Assembly (NCBI RefSeq): GCF_023856365.1
Contig: NC_064552.1
Coordinates: 9,583,660-9,647,659 of the forward strand
Direction: 5' to 3'
Source: Brienomyrus brachyistius
Lineage: Eukaryota > Chordata > Actinopteri > Osteoglossiformes > Mormyridae
Length of the DNA: 64,000 nucleotides
Part shown: piece after piece, positions 11,246 to 20,460 of the stretch
Layout: each line of letters opens with the position of its first letter
How positions within the stretch are numbered: position 1 is the stretch's first letter
The notes under the pieces: generated by a model
Databases searched by the model: none
Seen by the model: the letters and a program-made list of their open reading frames with translations, nothing else
What the model was told of the DNA's origin: nothing
Position numbers and translations under genes: made by a program

Positions 11246-14200
11246 CAGAGCTGGGGGCCCTAATGTTGACATGCGAGGCATTCTCAGCTGCTGCTGCTGA
11301 ATGGGGGACGCGCTTTAGCTCTGTTACACAACACGAGCACAGCTTGCGCCCGCTAGTCCCGACAGAAGGCGCCGTCAGAGCTGATATGGCTTAAATTAAC
11401 ACGCCGTTCTCTGAGGCCAAAGAAGCCTTACTGAGCCGACAGCCAATCGGAGCTGGGGACCTCCCATCGAGACTAAGTGCTGTGTGCATCTCTCGGTAAA
11501 CACAATGACGTCAGGGCATTCTGAAGGTTCCCGTGTTCGAGCAAACGCTGAACGCCCCACCGCGTTCTGTGTCTGCTGCGCCATTGTTCTGCCGGAGTGT
11601 GGAGGCGCCTGCCAACTGCATTTGCGTCGACGTCTGTCGGTCTTCAGCCACTGCCTACCATTTTTAGACATTTTGCATTTACAAGGGCATTGCTTCCTCC
11701 GCAGAAGCGTTATTGCTGTTGCCGGCGTACCACAAAAAGCGTCGGCCCATCGACTGCTGTGATTCGGATTCGTTTTCTGCTTTTCCGGGATGCCTGCATG
11801 TTTTTAAATGCAGATCCCTGGAAGAGTGTTTCAACTTAACAAGCGAATGACCTTCACATTGGCTAATATATCAAATATATGATAGGTGTTTATTTTAGCA
11901 GTTTGATATATGTTATTGTACTCAGTATTATTGCCCTTTATACTTTGCATTCAGAAGCTGGCCGTTTCACTGATTAAATAGCTCTGTCAAGAAATGTTTT
12001 AGCTTCATGCTTTCAGTTCAAGGTCAGTCTAGTTACTCATTATCTATGCTCGGAAGTTTGGATGTTTCAGCCGTTTTACATCTGTAAGCCACTTTTCTTG
12101 TTTCAAGAAGAGAACGCAGTACAATTTAAATAGTTCTCAGGGGAAAAAACTTATTTTGCAGACTGTTCTGGCTTGGGGACATCTGGGTATCCGCCAGAAG
12201 GAGATAGAAATTTGTAGACTTGGAACAAGAGCTCTAGTCTGACTTGCTGCGTTCGCTACAGCCCTAACCCTCAAAGTGGGTGGATGGATGGAAATGATCC
12301 TGGGCTCTTCAAAATATATTTAAAAATGTGCCACGTGTATGCAAGTCCTCTCTGTTTTTGAGATTTCTAAGAGTAATTCTCCCCTACGTTCAAAGTTCAG
12401 GGAAATAACATCTTTAAAATGTCCCTTTTTGGTTGGAGCACCTTGTGATGGACTGGAGTTCCATCCAGGGAGTGTGCTTTGCTTCCTGGGATAGACTCCA
12501 GACTCTGTGATCCCGCATTTGATAGATGATTATGGAAAATGAATGGATTAAAAAAAAAAAACATGCACTCGTAATCGTTCATTACAGACAATTTCCATTC
12601 GTCTGAATGGATGAATACCTTCTTTTGGCTTTCACTGTTTTTGGACAACGGTTGTGTTATTTCGTAATGGAGGAGCACCAGTTGATGAAATGATTTATGT
12701 GATCCATAAAACTATAATAAGGAACACTGAAGCTGAAGAGGGAAAATATAAAAATGCACAACCCATAGCCGTGATGTGTTACGGCGTAGGAACGACAGTA
12801 CTGGCTGACGGCCACCAGGTGTCAGTCTGAAATGTTCAAACTGAAATATGTTCTCCGGGAAGTGCTCCAGTAATGTTAGTATTCATAGGATTGGGGGCGT
12901 GTCTGTACAGTATGAACCCACATTGTTTGTTTGCATTGTGTTACTAAGCAGTGATTTATATGACTTTTTTGTACATATAAATCACTGTAAAATCAATCAG
13001 TCTTCGAAGCTAAGTTCTTGTTACAAAAAATACAATGTGATGTGACAATATTATCGTGTTGTCCAGGAAATGAATAGGATGCTTCATACCAACTATACCC
13101 TAAAAATGAATCTCCTACTGTTATCAGGAGCCTGGCCTACAACAACCTACAGACTTTGCCCAGAGATGTTTTCAAGGGAATGGAAGCTTTAACAAAAGTG
13201 TAGGTATTTTTCAATTCTTTATTGATCAGATGAACTAGGCATAAGAGTTTTGTGCTGACCTACCGCCATATTTCATGTCTCATTTTATCCTACCAGCCTG
13301 GTTCATACCATTCATTTCTTTCCTAGTAAATGGACTTGTGAACATGCTTATCAAAGCTGTGTGTGTGTATATATATTTGCATATATGTGTTTGTGTGTGT
13401 ATATTTTTATATATACATTTTTTTCCACGCAGTGATCTTCGGGGCAACAGCTTCAACTGTGACTGTAAACTCAAATGGCTGGTGGAATGGATTTACCACA
13501 CAAACGCTACCGTGGACCAGATCTATTGCGCCAGTCCTCCACTCTACCAGGGCAGAAAAATAAACGATCTAGCGCCTCAGTCATTTGACTGCATAACAGC
13601 AGGTGATTCGCATGATGACTTTTGCTTTTTATCGTAATTTTCAGGTCAGCTCTGTGTCACCTACGGAAAATACTAGAAATACCTAGAGCTGATGTGCAGT
13701 CTATGTTTCTTAATGTGTTTGGGGCCGGAAAATAAGCTTGACATGAAGAGAGCGATTTTGATGAAGGGCGAGTAAAACAACACTGTGCCCACTGGCTCGT
13801 AAAAAATTACTCGTCAGGCTGCATTTTTTTTCTGAGCTAGCCCAGTTGCCTAGTAGCAAAAATTCTTAAGTTCCACCCCCATGTGTATTGTATAGGATTA
13901 AAAATGCACTTAATTTTCAAATTTAAATACACGGAAATGTGAAAAATCTTGCTGTTTATAGTGAAAATGCAAACGCTACCATTCTAAACCTGATTCTGTC
14001 TTTTCTTGTTTTTCAGAATTTGCTGCTTATCAGTCTCTTAAATTTGAGTCAATTTCAGTGGAATCGTTTTCTCTTGGCAATGACCAGTATGTCGTATTCG
14101 CCCAGCCTTTTACCGGAAAATGTAGCTTTCTGGAGTGGGATCACGTTGAGATGGTGTTTCGGAATTACGATAACATCGAAAGTGAGTATGAGTTTATCAG

Positions 14201-15240
14201 TTTTGGAGGGAAAAATGTATTAAACTAGGTAACTATTTCTACCACTAGGTGGAACTGTTTCTCTGGAATTGTTTTTAACAGCGGGAAATACATGGCTAGT
14301 TAAATTGAACTGCTTTTGAACTTTGTCATAGCATTAGATATTTTGATGGTGATTTTGGTTGCCTTCATGCTTCCATCAGCAGGTTATATTTCATACATTC
14401 TGCTGTTCATTGGTTTTTGTAGGCACGTCCACCGTGGTTTGCAAACCTCTGGTGATGAATAACCAGCTGTTTATTATAGTCGCCCAGCTCTTCGGAGGGT
14501 CTCACATTTACAAGCGTGACACCTCCGCTAACAAGTTCATTAAAATACAAGATATTGATATTCTGAAAATAAGGAAGCCCAACGACGTGGAGACGTTTCG
14601 CATCGACGGCGAGTCCTTCTTCGTCATCGCCGACAGCTCGAAAGCAGGCACGACGACCGTGTATAAGTGGAACGGCAACGGTTTCTATTCCCATCAGTCC
14701 CTTCACCCGTGGTACCGCGACACCGACGTGGAGTACCTGGAGATTGCGGGCAAACCCCACCTTATCCTGTCCAGCAGCTCGCAGAGGCCTGTGATTTACC
14801 AGTGGAGCAAAAGTCAGAAGCTATTTGACCGACGCACTGACATCCCAGAGATGGAGGACGTATATGCTGTTAAGCACTTCAAGGTGAAGACCGAGCTCTA
14901 TATCTGCCTGACTAGATTCATCGGGGACTCAAAAGTCATGAGGTGGGACGGCGCCATGTTCACGGAGATTCAAACCATGCCTTCGCGGGGTTCAATGGTG
15001 TTTCAGCCTTTTTCGGTCGACAGTTGGCATTACGCCATCCTTGGAAGCGATTATTCCCTTACCCAGGTTTATCGCTATGATCTAAAGAAAGGCCAGTTCG
15101 TCCACGTCCAAGAACTCAACATCCAGGCGCCAAGAGCATTCTCCCTCGTGTCCATTGATAACCGTGAGTTTCTGCTGGCTTCCAGTTTTAAAGGGAAAAC
15201 TCAGATTTATGAGCATCTGATGATTGACTTGAGTAATTGA
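7476..15240 (+). CDS. lgi1: LGI1 (leucine-rich glioma-inactivated 1), complete, 8 exons
   Basis: Joined exons 7476-7666, 7941-8012, 10407-10478, 10561-10632, 13128-13199, 13433-13602, 14017-14181 and 14423-15240 give 1632 nt, 543 codons plus stop. Order of parts: hydrophobic signal peptide (about residues 12-25); cysteine cluster C34-x3-C38-x-C40-x6-C47; leucine-rich repeats encoded by four 72-nt exons (65-160); LRR C-cap with CDCKLKW (161-217); then seven-bladed EPTP beta-propeller repeats to the C-terminus. Human LGI1 is 557 residues; the difference is about 8 residues at the N-terminus and about 6 in one propeller loop ([12 protein letters not shown] here). LGI1 is a secreted neuronal protein that binds ADAM22 and ADAM23 at synapses; human mutations cause lateral temporal epilepsy. 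Motifs [16 protein letters not shown] and DVEYLEI favour LGI1 over LGI2-4. Teleosts can carry two copies (lgi1a/lgi1b); I cannot say which this is. Confidence 0.97.
7941..8012 (+). CDS. lgi1: lgi1 exon 2: leucine-rich repeat
   Basis: 72 nt, one 24-residue repeat: [15 protein letters not shown] then VHTPALQL. Acceptor TTTTTATAAG, donor GTGAGT. The split Leu codons at both ends give the regular one-repeat-per-exon pattern of this family. Confidence 0.95.
8013..10406. other. lgi1 intron 2
   Basis: AT-rich intron of 2.4 kb. I see no coding potential and no recognisable mobile element; AATA runs occur near 9855-9885. Confidence 0.6.
10407..10478 (+). CDS. lgi1: lgi1 exon 3: leucine-rich repeat
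   Basis: 72 nt encoding [15 protein letters not shown] then LGLPHLEY. Acceptor TCTCTTATAG, donor GTGAGT. Phase equals that of exons 2, 4 and 5. Confidence 0.95.
10561..10632 (+). CDS. lgi1: lgi1 exon 4: leucine-rich repeat
   Basis: 72 nt encoding [15 protein letters not shown] then RGLKSLIH. Acceptor TTTTCCCCCAG, donor GTAAGT. Only 82 bp separate it from exon 3. Confidence 0.95.
10633..13127. other. lgi1 intron 4, with CpG-rich core and repeats
   Basis: A 2.5-kb intron. The part around 11040-11830 is clearly richer in G+C and CpG than its AT-rich surroundings. A (TG)n run lies at 11213-11241 and a minus-oriented LINE-like tail at 12425-12545. Open frames in the CpG-rich part match no protein I know. 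Confidence 0.55.
12425..12545 (-). mobile_element. LINE-type 3' tail fragment (minus orientation)
   Basis: Its reverse complement has the common fish repeat layout: CCATTCATTTTCCATAATC, then a GGGATCAC / CTGGAGTCTATCCCAGGA block, then CCAGTCCATCACAAGG. Such tails belong to LINE families or the SINEs that share them. Related fragments lie near 19.6, 20.1, 36.1 and 51.0 kb. Confidence 0.6.
13128..13199 (+). CDS. lgi1: lgi1 exon 5: leucine-rich repeat
   Basis: 72 nt encoding [15 protein letters not shown] then KGMEALTK. Acceptor CTGTTATCAG, donor GTAGGT at 13200. It is the last of four 72-nt repeat exons; the 2.5-kb intron before it holds CpG-rich DNA. Confidence 0.95.
13433..13602 (+). CDS. 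lgi1: lgi1 exon 6: last repeat and LRR C-terminal cap
   Basis: 170 nt encoding [19 protein letters not shown], then [13 protein letters not shown] and FDCITA. The cysteines are those of the LRRCT cap. The NAT sequon at residue 184 matches the conserved human N192 site. Donor GTGATT at 13603 is weak but the frame demands it. Confidence 0.95.
13603..14016. other. lgi1 intron 6
   Basis: 414-bp intron, ending in a pyrimidine-rich tract before exon 7. Nothing else recognised. Confidence 0.7.
14017..14181 (+). CDS. lgi1: lgi1 exon 7: start of EPTP propeller
   Basis: 165 nt from acceptor TTGTTTTTCAG to donor GTGAGT. It encodes [35 protein letters not shown] and VFRNYDNIE. The human NIT sequon is NIE here. 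Confidence 0.95.
14423..15240 (+). CDS. lgi1: lgi1 exon 8: EPTP repeats to stop
   Basis: 818 nt single 3' exon, acceptor TTTTTGTAG. It carries most EPTP blades: [116 protein letters not shown] and [14 protein letters not shown]. It ends in TGA at 15238-15240. Confidence 0.97.
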
Positions 15241-15865
15241 AAGTTGCAGGCAAAGTGCGGGTTGGAAACAGCAGTAGTTTTGAATTCCCTGGATGGAAAT
15301 GGACTTCTGGTTGGACTAAGTGCATGATAAAATCCACTAATAATACTTCCAGATGAATGCCTTGCTAGAACTATCCATCTTTTTTGTTATCAACCATTGT
15401 AGAGTAGCTTTTGAACCCTTTTTTTAAAAGAAAAAACAAAAGCCATTGTTAGCTTATCCTTTGCAACTATAAGCCGTACATACCTGTGCAATCACAGCAG
15501 TTACAAACAAAATGTACTTTTTAATCTATTTATTAACCTGTTTAGAAGAAAGAAAAACAATCTGCCAAATAAAATGTTTACATTTTTCTGTCTTTACAGT
15601 TGTAAGCAAAATAATTTATAAATTAAGCTTTTGTAGATAAAAGAGGGACCATGCCAGTGAGAAATATTTCATATGGAGTTTTAAAACCACGTTTGTAATT
15701 TTAAGAATTTAACACGTTGGAATGCAAGCTTAGATTTTGTTGTTGTGTGTTGTTGTTCATGTTGTTGTTGTGTATATGTGGGGGGGGGTCTTACCAAGTT
15801 TTATTTTTATTGTTGCTTGTTTGTATTAACTGTATAGTACTAATAAAGAAAATTTAAATGCAGTT
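15241..15865 (+). other. lgi1: lgi1 3' UTR and poly(A) signal
   Basis: Sequence after the lgi1 stop. AATAAA at 15842-15847 is the best poly(A) signal; an earlier AATAAA is near 15570. A TTGTTG-rich stretch and a G run (15781-15788) precede it. The transcript end is inferred. Confidence 0.6.
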
Positions 15866-16335
15866 TTACTTCTCGTTTTTGCATGTGATTGTAAGCACTT
15901 TTACATAATGTCAACTCTATGGTAGTTGTATTCATAAATCAATGTACTATTGAGATATATATGTTGAGAAATATAATTAGCTGGAGTATATTTTAATGAT
16001 ATGATTGACACTGTGTATTTATTTATTTGTTTGCTTATTTATTTGTGTAGTCATTAAGCACGTTTACTCAGGACAAAATACTCTTCCATCCCATGCACTT
16101 CTGTGAAACTGTATAATAGCATTTAGGGTATTTTGATCATCGGGGGGGAAAACTAAGTGCTACGTCATAGTTACCATACCGGCGTCATACCCTCCCCCTA
16201 GTGGTAGACCTAGTTAACACGCCTGGTAACAAAGCTACGTGGGTTACTTATTAACGTTAACCCAGGTTCATTACTCATCGGGGAACCTGCGAAGCAAGAT
16301 ACTTCCCGGCCATGCTGACCTGTTGCATCTGAAAA

Positions 16336-16645
16336 ATGGAAGTTGTCAGCAAAGGAACGGCCACTGAGGATGACGGGGACGGGGTTTTCTCTATCACTCC
16401 CAATGAAGAAGAAGATGTTAGGGTTCAGGTTTCGTACACGGCTGCCAGAGAGGAAGAACTCGCGGCTGAAATAATAATTCTCCCAGACCGCAAATCCCAT
16501 GTGTCAAGTGATGGGGATGCAGCACGGGCTTTCCTGGATCACCCAAAATCAGAAGTTAACGCAAAACTATGCCACCGCTTCAAGTATTGCGGGAACGAAA
16601 GTGATCCTGAGGCGGCGGACACAAGAGGAAGTTTAGTCTCGGAAG
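16336..16645 (+). CDS. slc35g1: slc35g1 exon 1 (N-terminal tail)
   Basis: ATG at 16336 opens [20 protein letters not shown] placed the donor at GGAAG|GTACAG (last exon base 16645) because 310 nt leaves the one extra base needed to join exon 2 in frame (G|CC, Ala). The tail is poorly conserved, so the exon rests on position and phase; another donor is possible. Confidence 0.72.
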
Positions 16646-17937
16646 GTACAGCTGTCACCCCACTTGTTAAGGACACGGCACAACACCAGTGAAACACGGC
16701 TCGGTGACACGCCGCCATTCGCCCTTTCACTTTCAATAGACTCACTGCCTAAACTTTCCGGGAGAGATCACACTGACAAAAAAATGTCTTAAAAAGAAGG
16801 TGGCTGTAATACAAGCTGGCGACCTTTCTGCTGAACCGCACGTTATGTAACATTAGAAAGACGAATTGCATATATATATATATATGGCTAATTCATTGTG
16901 TTCAAGGCGGTTGTTTTTAATGTAAGGAATAAGGTTTTCGGTGCATTGTCCTTTGAAACCCGAAAGCTCCTGTGTGCTCCTGAACTTTCCGCGCGAGCTT
17001 TAAATATTAATAATGATATTAACGTCATCAGCGAGTATACCTTGGGATGACTGTGCATTTTCTGGTTCCACCGGGAAGTGTCCATTTCTTATAACGGTTA
17101 AATGTATTATTTATACCACTGTTTAACTGTCATGAGGTCTATCACTTGAAGTATGTATAAGTATACATATAAGTATAAGTATAGTCTTCAAAATGTTATT
17201 GGTCTTACGGTTAACAACAATTCAAAATTATATTTAAAAGTAATATTTATAGTTTTCTAAACTGGAACACTTTTTGCGAACATTACTCGTTGTTCTTCGT
17301 TGGCTGGTAGGCGCATAAATATTAGTATTAATACGAAATATTAACGCTGGTATCTTTGGCAGCGAAAATACAACCATAAGATACATGACAAAATAACGAA
17401 AGTAACCGGCTGTTTTCTGTTCATATGGAATGGCGTTAACTTTAGCGATTAAAATTCTTTACTGAAAGTATTACTGAGATTAACTCCCGTACATTTGCCC
17501 CCACCTAGTAACGATAGGTATGCGCTGCACAGGCACACTGCACAATGGAAAAATAAGAGTTTTATAATCACAAAACTGACGGAAGTGTGTTGTATTCCAG
17601 GCCCCATGTTGAATGAGCTCAGTTCGCTTCGAGGGGGAAAATTGGCACAAATTGACACTTTTCAATTTGTGCCAGTTTTGGCCTAATTCATCATGGTCAG
17701 AGCCGGCATAGAGTGTGAAATGAGCACTATCACCAGCAGGTACTAAATTTGCGCAGTGTGCACATTTGAAAATATGGGATTAAAAAATAGTAATGACGGA
17801 CTGTTATTTGATTAGAGCCTTGGACACAAAACGCTTGTATCTTGAACAGCCTTTTAACATATCCCACTACCCACTGAAGTCTTGGATACGGAAAATAATG
17901 AAATTAGACAGACAGACAGACTGACAGACAGACAGAC

Positions 17938-18020
<83 letters not shown>

Positions 18021-19442
18021 ACAAAGTACTTCTGGTATGTATCCTTAGTTGTGATTTCTAGATAACTTTACTTCCATTACAGATACAGTGAATGAATAAA
18101 ACAGTAGCTAGTTTGCCAAACGTAGCAAAAATTGTAACAAAAGTTTAAACAGAGGTCAAGCTATCGTCTGCTGCATCAGAAGAGAAGTTTTAACTAATTG
18201 CTACCTTTTAAAAACTAGCCAAATGCACAATGAACCGCGCAAAGGAAAACGAGGCAGCCGCCAGTCGCCGATGACTGTTTTGCCCTTTTTTTGCAGCCCC
18301 AGGGAAGCGAAAAGGCTGCCCGGGTCTCGGCCTGTTTTACGCTTTGCTGGCGTCGACTTTCTTCTCCGTTGTGGCTCTCCTGGTGAAGAAGATAGAGGGC
18401 GTCCATGCTGTGGAAATCAGCGCCATCCGCTGCTTTTTCCAAATGACGTTTGTTCTGCCAGCACTGATTTATTATAAGTAAGTTCCAGCACTCGTAATAG
18501 CTTTCTGTCATGTTAATTTGTCACTGAGTGGAGAAGATGCAACATTTTTTTTTTGTTTTTGCTAGAACTAATCTTAATTCTAAACTGTTGAAGGAACTGT
18601 GGGGGAGAAAACTATACAGGACTTAAAACATTTTAAATATGTTATAAAGAATTTCTTTCTTTCGTTTTCTCTATAATGTTTTATCCCATCCACACAGAAC
18701 TGGCTTCCTAGGACCAAGAGGACAGCGGATCTTCCTGTTTCTGAGAGGGATCCTTGGCTCTAATGCCATGATCCTCTTATATTATGCCGTACAGCAGATG
18801 CCACTGGCTGATGCGACCGTCATTGTTTTCAGCAACCCGGTCTTCACCACCGTGCTGGCCTGGATCTTCCTCAAGGAGAAGTGTACAATCTGGGATTTTG
18901 TCTTCACCATTTTTACGCTGACAGGGGTCATACTGATCGCCAGACCTCCGTTCCTCTTTGGATCAGATGCTTCTGGAATTGAGGGAGACTACACAAACCA
19001 CGTCAAGGGCACCATCGCAGCCTTCCTGTCTGCGGCTGGGGCGGCCTGCACTTTAGTGGTGCTCAGGAAGATGGGTAAAAACGTGCACTATTGCCTATCT
19101 GTGTGGTACTATGCAGTCATTGGTCTGATCGAATGCCTCATCGCGTTATTCGTCATAGATGAGTGGACCGTACCATTCTGTGGGTGGGACAGGTGGATCC
19201 TCATAGTGATAGGAGTCCTTGGAATCGCTGGGCAAACATTCCTCGTCAAAGCGCTGCAAATTGAAAAAGCCGGACCCGTCGCCCTGATGAGGACCATAGA
19301 CGTAGTGCTGGCCTTCTTCTGCCAGTTCATCTTCCTTGGCCACAGTCCAACGTGGTGGAGCTTGGGCGGGGCACTGTGTGTGATAAGCAGCACTACCGGT
19401 GTGGCCGTGCGGAAATGGTACAGCAGCACCAGAAAGCACTGA
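16336..19442 (+). CDS. slc35g1: SLC35G1 (TMEM20/POST) homologue, complete, 3 exons
   Basis: Exons 16336-16645, 18297-18477 and 18698-19442 join to 1236 nt, 411 codons plus stop. Residues about 1-105 are a polar, acidic, probably cytosolic tail with little similarity to human; the rest is a hydrophobic DMT-superfamily protein with two EamA-type repeats and about ten membrane segments. Matches to human SLC35G1 include [55 protein letters not shown] and PTWW. Human SLC35G1 is about 365 residues, so the difference is in the N-terminal tail. The family was described as a partner of STIM1 that modulates calcium handling, and transport roles have been proposed; the substrate cannot be read from sequence. 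It follows lgi1 head-to-tail, with about 0.5 kb between the lgi1 poly(A) signal and this ATG. Confidence 0.95.
16646..18296. other. slc35g1 intron 1
   Basis: 1.65-kb intron, mostly AT-rich. It holds a short TA run at 16870-16885 and the (GACA)n(GATA)n array at 17907-18020. The inverted pair around AAAATTGGCACAAATTG / CAATTTGTGCCAGTTTT at 17638-17681 could form a hairpin. Confidence 0.6.
17907..18020. repeat. (GACA)n(GATA)n compound microsatellite
   Basis: GACA units (about eight, one with CTGACA) pass into about 20 perfect GATA units. This is the Bkm-type motif seen in many vertebrates. Confidence 0.97.
18297..18477 (+). CDS. slc35g1: slc35g1 exon 2 (first membrane segments)
   Basis: 181 nt after acceptor TTTTTTTGCAG, ending at donor GTAAGT. 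It encodes [36 protein letters not shown] and FVLPALIYY. Human has [17 protein letters not shown] and [11 protein letters not shown]. Confidence 0.95.
18698..19442 (+). CDS. slc35g1: slc35g1 exon 3 (rest of transporter fold)
   Basis: 745 nt from acceptor ATCCACACAG to TGA at 19440-19442. It starts [18 protein letters not shown] and holds the remaining membrane segments of both EamA halves, ending in a basic tail ([10 protein letters not shown]). Confidence 0.96.
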
Positions 19443-19539
19443 CTGAGCACCCACTATGCCCAACAAGAGACACCAATACTGAAACGGCGTAGTCCTTTAG
19501 CACCGGAATTACTATTCATAATATTCAGCTGCAAATGTT

Positions 19540-19760
19540 GATCAGGGTCACAAGGGCGAGTCTGGCGTCTGGCTTAGGGCACAAAGCTGCGGTACTCCCT
19601 GGCCGGGATGCCAGTCCATCGCTGGGCATATACTTATGGCCACACTCCTGTGCTACGGGCACTTCAGAGACTCCAGTTAGCCAAAGTGTGTCTTTGGATC
19701 GTGCCCAGAGTGGAAACGCTCACTACATCCAGAGGGCTTGCAAACTCCACGCACATGAAG
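19540..19760 (+). mobile_element. LINE-type 3' tail fragment
   Basis: Contains the order of blocks common in fish repeats: AGGGTCACAAGGG, GGGATGCCAGTCCATCGCTGG, CAGAGACTCCAGTTAGCC, TGTCTTTGGAT and TTGCAAACTCCACGCACATG. It matches, from memory, the widespread tail normally ending in a gaaaccc/cacgcaaacatg motif. Confidence 0.65.
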
Positions 19761-20065
19761 CAGAAGCAACGTGTTTGATTCCATCATATATGTGATCTTA
19801 TCAATCCTCCCTTTACCAACACACACTTTCTCAGATTTTTATACCGTACCGTAGTTTTTCTATTTATTTACACGGGATATTTCCTGGCACTAGCAAGTAG
19901 AATATTTGATACTGTATTTTATTTTAAATGGCACTGGGTATATATCAATACTGCCAAGAATCAAATGTTTTTCTAATTGCTGTGCTACAAAGCTGTAAAC
20001 CAAGAATTGCTTTTCACTTGAATGCAACAGACCTGTCCTTCTGGTTCATGTTAATGAATAACTAT

Positions 20066-20137
20066 CCATCCATCCAACCATCCATCCATCTTCTGTACCT
20101 GCTTATCCTATTCAGGGTCGCAGGGGGGGGGATATTT

Positions 20138-20222
<85 letters not shown>
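20066..20222. repeat. CCAT microsatellite, LINE-type tail start, and (TA)n run
   Basis: CCATCCAT repeats and TTCTGTACCTGCTTATCC / TTCAGGGTCGCAGGGG (start of the same interspersed tail) run into about 47 TA dinucleotides from 20127. The tail seems cut off by the TA run. Confidence 0.9.
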
Positions 20223-20225
<3 letters not shown>

Positions 20226-20460
20226 CCATTCAGTATAATAGTGAAATATGTTTAATATCAATGATCCATGACAATCGTAAAAGATTACTATAGTATAGTA
20301 AATTTAAGAAGCCTACTTTTAGTAAAACAATGACATTTTATATGACACTTCTTGTTTGTGTTTTTCAGTAAAGATTTTCGGAGAAAGCAATAACTTTTTG
20401 CTAAGTGCATTAAACTTGCACATTAAGTCATGCGAGACCAAAGTAATGAAAGAAATAAAA

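Larger units (their letters stand above)
19443..20460 (+). other. slc35g1: slc35g1 3' UTR / flank with candidate poly(A) signal
   Basis: AATAAA at 20454-20459 is a candidate poly(A) signal. The stretch contains a LINE-like tail (19540-19760) and a long TA repeat, so the real UTR may end earlier at a variant signal. Confidence 0.4.
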
